Notes: generated from the sequence alone by a model not told the origin. A DNA stretch of 64,000 bases from Halomonas sp. S3-1-1 (GCF_023757625.1 NZ_JALGBZ010000001.1:930001-994000), one strand, 5' to 3'; counted from the first letter of the stretch, positions 43,859 to 53,437 are shown. A program made the numbers and translations.

Positions 43859-43884
43859 GGCGCCCGCCACCGCGGGCGCCTTTT
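43859..43884 (+). terminator. Intercistronic hairpin in the polyol operon
   Basis: GGCGCCCGC (43859-43867) and GCGGGCGCC (43872-43880) form a 9-bp stem, followed by four T. It lies between binding-protein and permease genes, a common site for partial termination or mRNA protection that yields excess binding protein. Confidence 0.65.
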
Positions 43885-43913
43885 CGTTTTCACGCTTGCG
43901 GGCAGGTTTTGCC

Positions 43914-44804
43914 ATGACCAGAACACGCGCGTCGGGCCGCAGGGTCGGCGGGTTCAGGGCGCTGTCGCTTCAGGCGCCCGCCGTTACGCTGCTGCTTTTA
44001 TGGATGCTGATACCGCTGGGGATGACCGTCTGGTTCTCCTTCCAGCGCTACAACCTTTTGATGCCGGGGATGACCGGCTTCGCCGGGTTCGAAAACTACG
44101 AGTACCTGCTCACCGACCCGGCGCTGTGGTCCGCCATGGGCACCACGCTCTTGCTGGTGGGCTGGGTGCTCGCCATTACCGTGGTCGGCGGCACACTGTT
44201 GGCGGTGCTTTTCCAGCAGCCGTTTTTGGGCCGGGGCGTGGCCCGGGTGCTGGCGATCTCGCCGTTTTTCGTCATGCCCACGGTAAGCGCCCTGGTGTGG
44301 AAGAACATGATGATGCACCCGTCGAGCGGGGTGCTGGCCTGGCTTTCCAATCAGTTCGGCCTGCCGGCGATCGACTGGTTCTCGTCGCTCCCACTGACCT
44401 CGATCATCATCATCGTTGCCTGGCAGTGGCTGCCCTTTGCGCTGTTGATTCTGCTCACCGCGCTTCAGTCGCTGGACGAGGATCAGGTCGAGGCGGCGCG
44501 CATGGACGGCGCGGGGCCGGTGGCGATCTTTTTCTACATTACGCTTCCGCACCTCAAGCGGGCGATCAGCGTGGTGATCATGATCGAGATGATCTTTTTG
44601 CTCACGATCTTCGCCGAGATATTCGTTACCACCTCCGGCGGGCCCGGGCTTGCCACCACTAATCTGGCGTACCTGATCTATATCCGGGCGCTGCTGGATT
44701 TCGATGTCGGCATCGCCTCCGCCGGCGGGGTGGTCGCCATCATTCTGGCCAATATCGTGGCGATCTTTCTGGTGCGCATGGTTGCCAAGAACTTGGATGA
44801 CTGA
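43914..44804 (+). CDS. Polyol/sugar ABC transporter permease 1
   Basis: This 296-residue inner-membrane protein has six helices, and the EAA docking loop VEAARMDGAGPVAIFFYITLP is present (residues about 195-215). It is a MalF/SmoF-type permease and pairs with the next gene. ATG 43914 has GCAGG seven bases upstream; other in-frame starts upstream are weaker. The next start is 32 bases after its stop. Confidence 0.92.
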   Translation: MTRTRASGRRVGGFRALSLQAPAVTLLLLWMLIPLGMTVWFSFQRYNLLMPGMTGFAGFENYEYLLTDPALWSAMGTTLLLVGWVLAITVVGGTLLAVLFQQPFLGRGVARVLAISPFFVMPTVSALVWKNMMMHPSSGVLAWLSNQFGLPAIDWFSSLPLTSIIIIVAWQWLPFALLILLTALQSLDEDQVEAARMDGAGPVAIFFYITLPHLKRAISVVIMIEMIFLLTIFAEIFVTTSGGPGLATTNLAYLIYIRALLDFDVGIASAGGVVAIILANIVAIFLVRMVAKNLDD

Positions 44805-44835
44805 GAACCTGGATGACTGACATGAGCGATTGTTT

Positions 44836-45684
44836 ATGAGTACGCCCAACTCCTACGCCGCCCCCGGCGGCTCGGGTCGTTTCAAGCGGCTACTGCTTGC
44901 GCTGCTGGCCTGGGCGGTGGCGCTGGTGATCTTCTTTCCCATCCTCTGGATGGTGCTCACCGGCTTCAAGACCGAAACCGCGGCGATCGCCGACCCAAGC
45001 TTTATCTTCTCGCCGACGCTTGAAAGCTACCAGGCGGTGCAGGCGCGCTCGGGTTACGCGCGCTTCGCCCTCAACAGCGTCGCGGTCGCCTTCGGCTCCA
45101 CGGCACTGGCGCTTTTGATCGCCATTCCCTCGGCCTACGCCATGGCGTTTTTACCCACCCGGCGTACCAAGGGCACGCTTTTATGGATGCTCTCGACCAA
45201 GATGCTGCCGCCGGTCGGCGTGCTGGTGCCGATCTATCTGATCTTTCGCGACGTCGGGCTTTTGGACACGCGCACCGGGCTGATTCTCGTCTACACCCTG
45301 ATGAACCTGCCCATCGTGGTCTGGATGCTCTACACCTTCTTCAAGGACATGCCGCGGGACATCCTCGAAGCCGGGCGGATGGACGGCGCCTCCACGCTTC
45401 AGGAAGTGGTGTATCTGCTTTTGCCGCTGACGCTGCCTGGCATCGCCTCCACCGGGCTCTTGTCGGTCATTCTGAGCTGGAACGAGGCGTTCTGGAGTCT
45501 CAACCTGACCTCGTCCAAGGCCGCGCCCTTGACCGCCTACATCGCTTCGTTTTCAAGCCCCGAAGGGCTTTTTTGGGCCAAGCTCTCGGCGGCCTCGACC
45601 ATGGCGATCGCGCCCATTCTGATCCTTGGCTGGATGACCCAAAAACAGATGGTCCGTGGCCTGACCTTCGGCGCCGTCAAGTAA
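44836..45684 (+). CDS. Polyol/sugar ABC transporter permease 2
   Basis: This 282-residue MalG/SmoG-type permease has six helices. The EAA loop is ILEAGRMDGASTLQEVVYLL, and PSAYAMAFLPTRRTKGTLLW is typical of this group. It is 10 bases upstream of the ATPase gene. The Shine-Dalgarno site is poor; translation may be coupled to the first permease. An in-frame TTG at 44830 would add two residues. Confidence 0.92.
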   Translation: MSTPNSYAAPGGSGRFKRLLLALLAWAVALVIFFPILWMVLTGFKTETAAIADPSFIFSPTLESYQAVQARSGYARFALNSVAVAFGSTALALLIAIPSAYAMAFLPTRRTKGTLLWMLSTKMLPPVGVLVPIYLIFRDVGLLDTRTGLILVYTLMNLPIVVWMLYTFFKDMPRDILEAGRMDGASTLQEVVYLLLPLTLPGIASTGLLSVILSWNEAFWSLNLTSSKAAPLTAYIASFSSPEGLFWAKLSAASTMAIAPILILGWMTQKQMVRGLTFGAVK

Positions 45685-45694
45685 GGAGTTTTTC

Positions 45695-46852
45695 ATGGCA
45701 ACGCTTGCGCTCAACAACATCGTCAAACGCTTTGGCGACACCGAGGTCATCAAGGGCGTCAATCTGAACGTCGAGGACCGCGAGTTCGTGGTGTTCGTCG
45801 GCCCCTCCGGCTGCGGAAAATCTACTTTAATGCGTATGATCGCCGGGCTCGAAAGCGCTACCAGCGGCGATATTCTGATCGACGGCGAGCGCATGAACGA
45901 CGTAGGCCCCGCCGACCGGGGCCTAGCCATGGTGTTTCAAAGCTACGCGCTTTACCCGCACATGAGCGTTGAGGACAACATGGGCTTCTCCATGCGCCTG
46001 GCCGGGGTGCCCAAGGCGCAGCGCCGCGCCCGGGTGCTCGAGGCGGCGAAGATTCTGCAGCTCGAACCGCTTCTGGATCGAAAGCCCCGAGCGCTCTCCG
46101 GCGGCCAGCGCCAGCGGGTCGCCATTGGCCGGGCGATCGTTCGAAACCCCAGCATCTTTTTGTTCGACGAGCCGCTGTCGAACCTGGACGCCGCGCTCAG
46201 AGTGCAGATGCGCATCGAGCTCGCCAGGCTCCACGAGGAGCTCGACGCCACGATGATTTACGTCACCCACGACCAGATCGAGGCGATGACCATGGCGGAC
46301 AAGATCGTGGTGCTTCACGACGGCGTGGTCGAGCAGGTGGGCTCGCCCATGTCGCTTTATCATCACCCGCGAAACCGCTTCGTGGCGGGGTTCATCGGCT
46401 CGCCGAAAATGAACTTCTTCGCGGTGACGGTGGTGTCCGCCGGCGCGGACGGTGTCGAGGTGACGCTGCCCGGCGGCGCTGCCTGCCATGTGCCGGTCAA
46501 CGGTGAAGGCGTCGCACCCGGCGCCACGCTTGAGCTTGGGGTGCGCCCGGAGCACCTCTCGATCGAGGAGGCAGGCACGCTCGGCGGGCGCATTCAGGTG
46601 TTGGAGCGCCTTGGCGGGCAAACCTCGCTCTACGTCGAGATGGAGAGCCAGCTTCTAACGATCATGGCCGACGGCGACGTCGCCTATCGCGTGCACGATT
46701 CGGTGCGTTTTGGCTTCGATGCAAGCCGGGCGCACCTGTTCGACCAAACCGGGCTTGCGCTCGAAAGCCTAAAGGCGCACCCGCTGGCCGCGCTCACCCG
46801 CCAAGACAACCGCGCCGAGGCCGGTACCCAAAGTGAAGAGGCGGCGCCATGA
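45695..46852 (+). CDS. Polyol/sugar ABC transporter ATPase (MalK/SmoK type)
   Basis: This 385-residue ATPase has Walker A GPSGCGKST (residues about 36-44), the Q-loop VFQSYALYPHMSV, signature LSGGQRQRVAIGRA, Walker B IFLFDEPLSNLD and H-loop VTHDQIEAM. A C-terminal OB/TOBE domain (LGVRPEHLSIEEAG) is where MalK-type proteins receive regulatory signals. AAGGAG precedes the ATG. Its end overlaps the HAD gene (ATGA). Confidence 0.94.
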   Translation: MATLALNNIVKRFGDTEVIKGVNLNVEDREFVVFVGPSGCGKSTLMRMIAGLESATSGDILIDGERMNDVGPADRGLAMVFQSYALYPHMSVEDNMGFSMRLAGVPKAQRRARVLEAAKILQLEPLLDRKPRALSGGQRQRVAIGRAIVRNPSIFLFDEPLSNLDAALRVQMRIELARLHEELDATMIYVTHDQIEAMTMADKIVVLHDGVVEQVGSPMSLYHHPRNRFVAGFIGSPKMNFFAVTVVSAGADGVEVTLPGGAACHVPVNGEGVAPGATLELGVRPEHLSIEEAGTLGGRIQVLERLGGQTSLYVEMESQLLTIMADGDVAYRVHDSVRFGFDASRAHLFDQTGLALESLKAHPLAALTRQDNRAEAGTQSEEAAP

Positions 46853-47538
46853 GGGCCGTTATCTTCGACTGCGACGGGGTGCTGGTGGACAGCGAAATTC
46901 TCGCCGAGCATACCCTGCAAGCGCATCTTCAGGCGTGGCTACCGGACGTGGACGTCGCCGCCGAGCTGAATCAGGCGCTCGGCATGACCACCGCCAACAT
47001 CATCGCCCACCTGCAGACGCTGAGCCGCCATACGCTGCCAGGTAACGCCGTCGACCAGGTGGATGCGGCCATCGAGGCGCGTTTGAAACGTGAACTGCGC
47101 GCCATCGAAGGCGCGAGTGAGGCGATAACAGCGTGCTCTCACGTCACCGCCGTGGTATCCAACAGTCACCGCCGCCGTGTCGAGGCCTCGCTTGCCGCCA
47201 CGGGGCTCGACAGGGTGCTCGATGGGGCGCTGATCGTGACCGCCGAGCAGGTGGCAAACCCCAAGCCCGCGCCGGACCTTTACCGGCTGGCGGCAAAAAA
47301 ACTCGAGCTACCGCCTCAGGCGTGCCTGGCGGTGGAGGATAGCGTGGCCGGCGTGCGCGCCGCCGTCGCCGCCGGGCTGGCCGTGGTCGGTTTCGTCGGT
47401 GCCAGCCACCTGGACGAGCGCCAGGCCGAGCGGCTATTTGATGCCGGCGCCTGGCGGGTGATCGCGCGCTTTGATGAGCTCGGCGCGCTCGTCGCGTCCT
47501 GGAGCGCCGGCGCGCTCACCGCCAACTCCTCTTTGTAG
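46849..47538 (+). CDS. HAD-superfamily hydrolase, beta-phosphoglucomutase-like
   Basis: This 229-residue phosphatase of HAD subfamily IA has motif I FDCDGVLVDSE, motif II VVSNSHRR, the lysine of motif III in NPKPAPDLY, and motif IV VEDSVAGV. The cap is alpha-helical. It starts within the end of the ATPase gene, so is coupled to it. In polyol operons such enzymes act on sugar phosphates, perhaps preventing a toxic build-up. The substrate is unknown. Confidence 0.9.
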   Translation: MRAVIFDCDGVLVDSEILAEHTLQAHLQAWLPDVDVAAELNQALGMTTANIIAHLQTLSRHTLPGNAVDQVDAAIEARLKRELRAIEGASEAITACSHVTAVVSNSHRRRVEASLAATGLDRVLDGALIVTAEQVANPKPAPDLYRLAAKKLELPPQACLAVEDSVAGVRAAVAAGLAVVGFVGASHLDERQAERLFDAGAWRVIARFDELGALVASWSAGALTANSSL

Positions 47539-47585
47539 GCGCTCCCGGCGCTTGTCGTTTAGCCCCCTTTTTTCAGGAGACTTCC

Positions 47586-49073
47586 ATGGTTAGGCTCACG
47601 CAAAACGCGCTGACCGCGCTTGACGCCGCGGTGACTGTGCCGAGTTATGATCGCCGCGCCGTGAGCGCTGGCATCGTGCATGTCGGCGTGGGCGGCTTTC
47701 ACCGCGCCCACCAGGCGATGTATCTCGACACGCTGATGAACCAGGGCGAGGCGCTCGACTGGGGCATTGTGGGGGTGGGCGTAATGCCCGGCGACAAGCG
47801 CATGCAGGAGGTGCTGTCACGCCAGGATCACCTCTATACGCTGGTGGTGAAGCACCCCGACGGTACGCTTGAGCCCCGCGTGATCGGTAGCATGGTCGAT
47901 TATCTTTTCGCCCCGGACGATCCGGACGCGGTGATCGAGGCAATGGCGGACCCGGCCATCCGGATCGTGTCGCTCACCGTGACCGAGGGCGGTTACAATT
48001 TTCACCCGGTCAGCGGCGCTTTCAATCTGGACAACCCGCTCATAAAGCGCGATCTGAGCGCTCCGGATCGCCCGGCCAGTACCTTTGGGCTGGTGGTCGA
48101 GGCGCTGGTGCGCCGTCGCGCGCGGGGGCTTTCACCGTTCACGGTCATGTCCTGCGACAACATCCAGGGCAACGGCGACGTGGCCCGGCGCATGTTCTCG
48201 GCGTTTGCGGCGGCGCGTGAGCGCGAGCTCGGCGAGTGGCTCGAGAATAACGTCGCTTTTCCCAATTCGATGGTCGATCGCATCACGCCGGTCACCGTGG
48301 CCGACGATATTGATGAGCTTGCCCGCCGCTTCGACGTCGAGGACGGCTGGCCGGTGGTGTGCGAGCCCTTCACTCAGTGGGTGCTGGAGGATCACTTCCC
48401 GCTGGGCCGCCCGCCTTTCGAGGCGGCCGGCGTGCAGCTGGTCGACGACGTCGAGCCGTTCGAGCTGATGAAGCTGCGCCTGTTGAACGCGAGCCATCAG
48501 GCGCTGACCTATTTTGGCTATCTGGCGGGCTACCGCTACGCCCACCAGGTGTGCCAGGACCCGCTGTTCGTCGAGTTTTTGCGCCGTTACATGAAAGAGG
48601 AGGGCGCGCCGACGCTGGCGCCGGTGCCGGGTATCGATCTTAACGCCTACCAGCGCACGCTGATCGAGCGCTTCGCCAACCCGGAAATCCGCGACACCCT
48701 GGCACGGCTTTGTGCCGAAAGCTCGGATCGTATCCCCAAGTGGCTGGTGCCGGTGATTCGCCACCAGCTCGACCACGAGGGTGAAATAGCGCTGAGCGCG
48801 GCGGTCGTGGCCAGCTGGGCGCGCTACGCCGAGGGCGTGGACGAGCAGGGCGAGCCGATCGAGGTGGTCGACGCGCTGCGCGAGCCGCTGATGGCGATTG
48901 CACGCAACAACCGTACCCGGCCCGAGGCGTTCGTCGAAAACCGCGAGCTCTTTGGCGATCTGGCCGACAGCCCGCGCTTCATGGCAGCGTATCGTGAGGC
49001 GCTTTCACTGCTGCACGAACGCGGCGCGCGCGCTACGCTTCAAGCACTGATCGCCTCTAAAGGAAGCTCGTGA
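47586..49073 (+). CDS. Mannitol/arabitol 2- or 4-dehydrogenase, long-chain polyol dehydrogenase
   Basis: This 495-residue NAD-dependent enzyme belongs to the zinc-independent long-chain mannitol dehydrogenase family. The N-terminal dinucleotide site is IVHVGVGGFHRAHQAMYLD. The catalytic signature K-x4-N-x2-H is in KLRLLNASHQAL at about residue 295. It oxidises D-mannitol to fructose or D-arabitol to D-xylulose. The xylulokinase immediately downstream (TGATG overlap) favours arabitol, or a broad enzyme acting on both. Confidence 0.92.
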   Translation: MVRLTQNALTALDAAVTVPSYDRRAVSAGIVHVGVGGFHRAHQAMYLDTLMNQGEALDWGIVGVGVMPGDKRMQEVLSRQDHLYTLVVKHPDGTLEPRVIGSMVDYLFAPDDPDAVIEAMADPAIRIVSLTVTEGGYNFHPVSGAFNLDNPLIKRDLSAPDRPASTFGLVVEALVRRRARGLSPFTVMSCDNIQGNGDVARRMFSAFAAARERELGEWLENNVAFPNSMVDRITPVTVADDIDELARRFDVEDGWPVVCEPFTQWVLEDHFPLGRPPFEAAGVQLVDDVEPFELMKLRLLNASHQALTYFGYLAGYRYAHQVCQDPLFVEFLRRYMKEEGAPTLAPVPGIDLNAYQRTLIERFANPEIRDTLARLCAESSDRIPKWLVPVIRHQLDHEGEIALSAAVVASWARYAEGVDEQGEPIEVVDALREPLMAIARNNRTRPEAFVENRELFGDLADSPRFMAAYREALSLLHERGARATLQALIASKGSS

Positions 49074-50560
49074 TGTACATCGGTGTGGACTGCGGCACCC
49101 AAAGCACCAAGGTGGTGGTACTGGACGTCGAGAAAGGGGGCATTCTTGGTGAAGCCAGCCGCGCCCACCTGTTGGAAGAAGGGCCGAACGGGCGCCGCGA
49201 GCAGGCCCCCGCCGAGTGGCTCGCTGCCTTTAGAGGCGCGTTCTTTGATGCCATCGAGCGCGCCGGGATCGACGCCCGCGCGGTGCGCGCCATCGGCGTT
49301 TCCGGCCAGCAGCACGGCATGGTCGCACTCGACGCCGACGGGGTGCCGGTCTACCCGGCCAAGCTCTGGTGCGATACCGAGACCAGCAGCGAGAACGCTG
49401 CGCTGGTCGAGCGCCTGGGCGGCGAGGCGGGGTGTCTGGACAAACTCGGCCTGGTGCTGCAAACCGGCTATACCGCTTCCAAACTCGCTTGGCTCAAACG
49501 CCATCATCCCGATGCCTACCGGCGCATCGCCACGATCCTGCTGCCTCACGACTACCTCAACTTTTGGCTCACCGGCGAGCGGGTCACCGAGGCCGGCGAC
49601 GCCTCGGGCACTGGCTATTTCGATACCCGTGCCCGCACCTGGCAAACCGAGGTGTTTGGCCAGATCGCCCCGGAGCTCGACCCAAACCGGGTCCTGCCGC
49701 GCCTTTTAAAGCCTTATGAGCCCGCGGGCGTGGTGCGCTCGCGCATCGCCGCGGAGCTTGGCCTGAGTGACGCCGTGGTGGTCTCGAGCGGCGGCGGCGA
49801 CAACATGCTCGGCGCCATCGGCACCGGCAATATCGCCCGCGGAATCGTCACGCTGAGCCTGGGCACCTCCGGCACGGTGTGCGCCTACTCGCCCGAGCCG
49901 GTCGAAAGCGATAACGCCATGGTGGCCAACTTCTGCGCAAGCCACGGCGGCTGGCTGCCGCTGATCTGCACCATGAACGTCACCTCCGCCACGACCCGCG
50001 TGCGCGAGCTTTTTGGGCTCGATCTCGACGCCTTTGGCGAGCGGGTAGCAAAGGCTTCGATCGGCGCCGACGGCGTGACCTGCCTTCCGTTTTTCAACGG
50101 CGAGCGGGTGCCGATGCTGCCCAACGCCGCCGGCGATTTTTTAGGCCTTACGAGCGTGAACATGACTCAGGCCAATCTGTGCCGCGCGGTGGTCGAAGGC
50201 GCGAGTTTCGGGCTTCGCTACGGGCTGGATCTGCTGGGCGATCTGACCGCCGGGGCGAGCCAGATTCGTCTGAGTGGCGGCGGCGCCAAAAGCCCGGTTT
50301 GGCGCCAGATGGTGGCGGATATCACCGGCACCGAGGTGGTGTGCCCGGACATCACCGACGCCGCCGCGCTCGGCGCTGCCCTGCAGGCGGCCTGGTGCGA
50401 GCAGCAGTCACAGGGCACCACACTCGAGGCGCTTTGCCAGCGACTGGTGCATCTGGATGCGGCCTCGCTTGCCGAACCCGACTTTGAGCGCGTCGACGCC
50501 TACCGCCACGTCTACCGGCGCTATCGGCAGGCGCTCGACGAGCGCCACGGCATTGCCTGA
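49073..50560 (+). CDS. xylB: Xylulokinase
   Basis: This 495-residue FGGY-family kinase phosphorylates D-xylulose. MYIGVDCGTQSTKVVVLD opens the phosphate-binding region. GVSGQQHGMVALDADG is the xylulose-binding stretch typical of XylB, and LSLGTSGTVCAYS and RLSGGGAKSPVWRQM bind ATP. ATG 49073 overlaps the preceding stop. It links polyol oxidation to the pentose phosphate pathway. Confidence 0.94.
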   Translation: MYIGVDCGTQSTKVVVLDVEKGGILGEASRAHLLEEGPNGRREQAPAEWLAAFRGAFFDAIERAGIDARAVRAIGVSGQQHGMVALDADGVPVYPAKLWCDTETSSENAALVERLGGEAGCLDKLGLVLQTGYTASKLAWLKRHHPDAYRRIATILLPHDYLNFWLTGERVTEAGDASGTGYFDTRARTWQTEVFGQIAPELDPNRVLPRLLKPYEPAGVVRSRIAAELGLSDAVVVSSGGGDNMLGAIGTGNIARGIVTLSLGTSGTVCAYSPEPVESDNAMVANFCASHGGWLPLICTMNVTSATTRVRELFGLDLDAFGERVAKASIGADGVTCLPFFNGERVPMLPNAAGDFLGLTSVNMTQANLCRAVVEGASFGLRYGLDLLGDLTAGASQIRLSGGGAKSPVWRQMVADITGTEVVCPDITDAAALGAALQAAWCEQQSQGTTLEALCQRLVHLDAASLAEPDFERVDAYRHVYRRYRQALDERHGIA

Positions 50561-50653
50561 TATAAGCTTATCCCTGTAGGGTTTTGGCACCGCACGATTC
50601 ATCACTCGATCCATTGTTCGATCGAGGCTGCCATCGACCACGGGGAGAGCGCC

Positions 50654-51499
50654 ATGAACGCCGAGCTACTCGAGATTCTAAGCGTGCTGCAGCTTTCGCC
50701 CCGCGGTGGCTTGACGCCCTTGAGCGGCGGCGATATCGCCGCGGTGTTCGAGCTCGACACCGCCGAGGGGACGGTGGTGATCAAGCAGGACGACCCGGCG
50801 CGCCTACGCGGCGAGGCCGAAGGGCTTCGCGCGCTGAAAGGAGCGGGCAGCTCGCTGATCATCCCCGAGGTGCTCGGCCAGGCCGGCGAGTGGCTGGTAA
50901 TCGAGGCGCTGCACACCGTACCCCGCTCTCGCCTGGGGGATATCCAGCTTGGCGAAGGGCTTCGCGAGCTTCACGCCGTGATCGGCAGCGAGCACGGCTG
51001 GCTACACGACAACGCCTGCGGACGCACGCCCCAACCCAACGCGCCCATGAGCGACGGCCGCGCTTTCCAGCGCGAGCGCCGCCTGCTGGCACTCGCTCGC
51101 GCCTGCCTCGATCAGCGCCTTATCACCCCTGAGCTTTACGCGCGCATCAACACTCAGGCGCAAACGCTCGAACAGTGGCTGCCGGACGCCTCGCCGTGTC
51201 TAGTGCACGGCGATCTCTGGACGGGTAACGTGCTTTATACCGCTCGGGGTCCCGCGCTAATCGACCCCGCAGTGTATCGCCACTATCCCGAGGTGGATAT
51301 CGCCATGCTGACGCTGTTTGGCGAGCCCGGCGCTGCGTTTTTCGATGCCTACTGGAACGGCTTCGCCCCGCAGGACTGGCCCCGTCGCGAAGCGCTTTTT
51401 CAGCTCTATCCGCTGCTCAATCACGTGCTGCTGTTTGGCGACATGTACCTTGGCGGGGTCGAGCGCTGTGTAAAAACGCTGGAGCGCTCGAGCGTCTGA
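50654..51499 (+). CDS. Fructosamine-kinase family protein
   Basis: This 281-residue protein has the kinase-like fold of fructosamine-3-kinase/ketosamine kinases. VIKQDDP-like N-terminal lysine, ENAC-type NDNACGRTPQPN region, the catalytic HGDLWTGNVLY at about residue 187, and LIDPAVYRHYPEVDIAML with the metal aspartate are present. These kinases phosphorylate glycated amines so that they decompose. It is 93 bases after xylB and ends the operon. A role in clearing sugars or glycation products is an inference. Confidence 0.9.
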   Translation: MNAELLEILSVLQLSPRGGLTPLSGGDIAAVFELDTAEGTVVIKQDDPARLRGEAEGLRALKGAGSSLIIPEVLGQAGEWLVIEALHTVPRSRLGDIQLGEGLRELHAVIGSEHGWLHDNACGRTPQPNAPMSDGRAFQRERRLLALARACLDQRLITPELYARINTQAQTLEQWLPDASPCLVHGDLWTGNVLYTARGPALIDPAVYRHYPEVDIAMLTLFGEPGAAFFDAYWNGFAPQDWPRREALFQLYPLLNHVLLFGDMYLGGVERCVKTLERSSV

Positions 51500-51622
51500 G
51501 AGGGAAGGGCGGGCGAAAAACGGGCGCGAGAAAAGCGTACTTTTTACGCGTTTGACTAAAGTAAGTTGCGTTAGACTTGACGTTTGGCCGGACACAGTTT
51601 TGGTCGAACTTCAAGGCTAGCA

Positions 51623-51646
51623 TACATACATGAATGTAACTATAAT
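51623..51646 (+). promoter_or_regulatory. Efflux operon promoter with TetR-type operator
   Basis: TACATACATGAATGTA (51623-51638) has 5-bp arms TACAT/ATGTA. TATAAT at 51641-51646 is a consensus -10 box; no good -35 is seen, so the site overlaps the -35 region. The arrangement recalls the TtgR and AcrR operators of other RND pumps. A similar site lies at the tetR gene (59689-59704). Confidence 0.6.
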
Positions 51647-51709
51647 GCCACCCTTTCACACGCTCACTGTGTGGCGCACCATTCCACGTTGACACCTAGA
51701 GGCACTCCC

Positions 51710-53437
51710 ATGCGACTGGCACACTGGGCAGTCAATGCCCCCCTTCGCCCTTTAATGTTAGCCGTACTGGCAAGCTCGATCGCGCTGCCCGTTCAAGCGG
51801 CGGATCTGATCACCATTACCCGCGACGCGCTCAATAACAACGCCGAACTCGCCTCCGCCCGCTCCGAGTTTTCCGGTGTCGAAGCGGCTCGCGACGTCGT
51901 GGGCGGCGAGCTTTTGCCCCAGGTGAGCGCCTCGGGTAACGCGGCGCACAATCGCCAGTTCGAAAGCCAGTCAGCGGGTGGTTTGGAAACCGGCGCACCT
52001 ACCGGCGGCGGCGCAGGTGCCGCAACCGGCGGCGGGCGTGGCCAGGAGGATAGCTACAACTCATTGTCGCTGTCGCTCGAGGCCACTCAGGCGCTTTTTA
52101 ACGCCGCGACGGCGCGTCAGGTCGACCAGGCCGAGCGCCAGATCGACCAGCAGGTTTACATCCTGGCGGCGACCGAGCAGCAGCTTCTGATCGATGTCGT
52201 TACGGCCTATTTCGATATTCTTCGCGCCTACGAGGTGCTCGAAGCCAGGCGCGCCCAGGAGCGGGCGATCGGCCGTCAGCTCGAGCAGTCCAGCGAACAG
52301 TTCGAGGTTGGGCTGATCGCCATTACCGAAGTGGAAGAGGCGCGTTCGAGCTTCGACCAGGCTCGCGCTGAGCGGATCACCGCCGAGAGCAACCTGCAGG
52401 TCGCTTTCGAAGCCCTGGAGCGGCTCACCGGGCGCCGCTACGCCAATATCGAATCCCTCGGTGACATGCCCATTGGCCTGCCGGCACCCAGCGAGCGCGA
52501 CTACTGGGTCGACCAAGCGCTCGAGCGAAACCCCGAGGTGCTGGCCCAGCGCGCCGGTATCGAGGTTTCCCGCGCCGGCGTCGAGATCGCCCGCGCCGGG
52601 CGGCTGCCGACGCTTTCGGCCTTCGCCAACTACCAGTACGCCGATTCCGATATCGACTACCTGAGCGGCCACGACGCCTCGGGCCAGGTCGGCGTGTCGG
52701 CGAGCGTGCCGCTCTACACCGGTGGTAGCACCAGCGCCAACATTCGCCAGAACACCTTCCAGCTCGAAAGCAGCCAGTACGATTTCGAATCCCAGCGCCG
52801 CACCACCATTCAGCAGGTGCGCTCGCTTTACACTCAGGTGAGCAACAACGTCGAAACCGTCGACGCGCGCCAACAGGCGATCGTTTCCACCCGAAGCGCG
52901 CTGGAAGCGACCCAGGCCGGCTACGAGGTGGGCACGCGTAACATCGTCGACGTGCTCAACGCCGAGCAGAACCTGTACAACGCGATCGCCAACTACGCCG
53001 AGTCACGCTACGACTACGTCATCAACCTGCTCTCCCTGCGCCAGCAGTCCGGGCTTCTGGACGTGGCGGCGCTCGAGGAGGTCAACGGCTGGCTGACCGG
53101 CGAAGACGTCAATTTCACGCTGCCTGAAACCAGCGACGGCGACCGCTACGAGAACGCGATGGACATCGGCGCCCCGCCACGGCGCGAATCCTCTTCTTCC
53201 TCCACGACCTATTCCGCGGCCGAGTACGCCCCCGCGCGTCGCCAGCCCGGTGGCTACGGTGGCTATGGCGGCGGTTACGACGGTGGCTACGGCCCCGGCG
53301 GTTACCAGCAGGGCGGCTCCCCGCAGGGCGGCTATCAGCAGGGCGGCGGGTATCAGCAGGGCGGCTCTCCGCAGGGGGCGAGTCAGCCTGGGATTGGTAG
53401 CGGCGGCGTGGGTGCCGGTCAGCCCGGCGGCTATTGA
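51710..53437 (+). CDS. TolC-family outer-membrane efflux protein with Gly/Tyr/Gln tail
   Basis: This 575-residue protein has a signal peptide (ending ALPVQAAD) and two TolC repeats of coiled-coil and barrel strands (GLIAITEVEEARSSFDQARAE, GTRNIVDVLNAEQNLYNA). TolC has about 470 mature residues; the extra C-terminal 65 here are low complexity, GGYGGYGGGYDGGY and YQQGGSPQGG-like repeats. It is the first gene of an operon with the adaptor and RND pump. GAGG is eight bases before ATG 51710. Confidence 0.93.
   Translation: MRLAHWAVNAPLRPLMLAVLASSIALPVQAADLITITRDALNNNAELASARSEFSGVEAARDVVGGELLPQVSASGNAAHNRQFESQSAGGLETGAPTGGGAGAATGGGRGQEDSYNSLSLSLEATQALFNAATARQVDQAERQIDQQVYILAATEQQLLIDVVTAYFDILRAYEVLEARRAQERAIGRQLEQSSEQFEVGLIAITEVEEARSSFDQARAERITAESNLQVAFEALERLTGRRYANIESLGDMPIGLPAPSERDYWVDQALERNPEVLAQRAGIEVSRAGVEIARAGRLPTLSAFANYQYADSDIDYLSGHDASGQVGVSASVPLYTGGSTSANIRQNTFQLESSQYDFESQRRTTIQQVRSLYTQVSNNVETVDARQQAIVSTRSALEATQAGYEVGTRNIVDVLNAEQNLYNAIANYAESRYDYVINLLSLRQQSGLLDVAALEEVNGWLTGEDVNFTLPETSDGDRYENAMDIGAPPRRESSSSSTTYSAAEYAPARRQPGGYGGYGGGYDGGYGPGGYQQGGSPQGGYQQGGGYQQGGSPQGASQPGIGSGGVGAGQPGGY
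53303..53376 (+). repeat. Coding repeats in the TolC tail
   Basis: Units that begin TAYCAGCAGGGCGGC start at 53303, 53333 and 53351 and encode YQQGG(S/G). Length variation between strains is likely at such a repeat. Confidence 0.6.
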
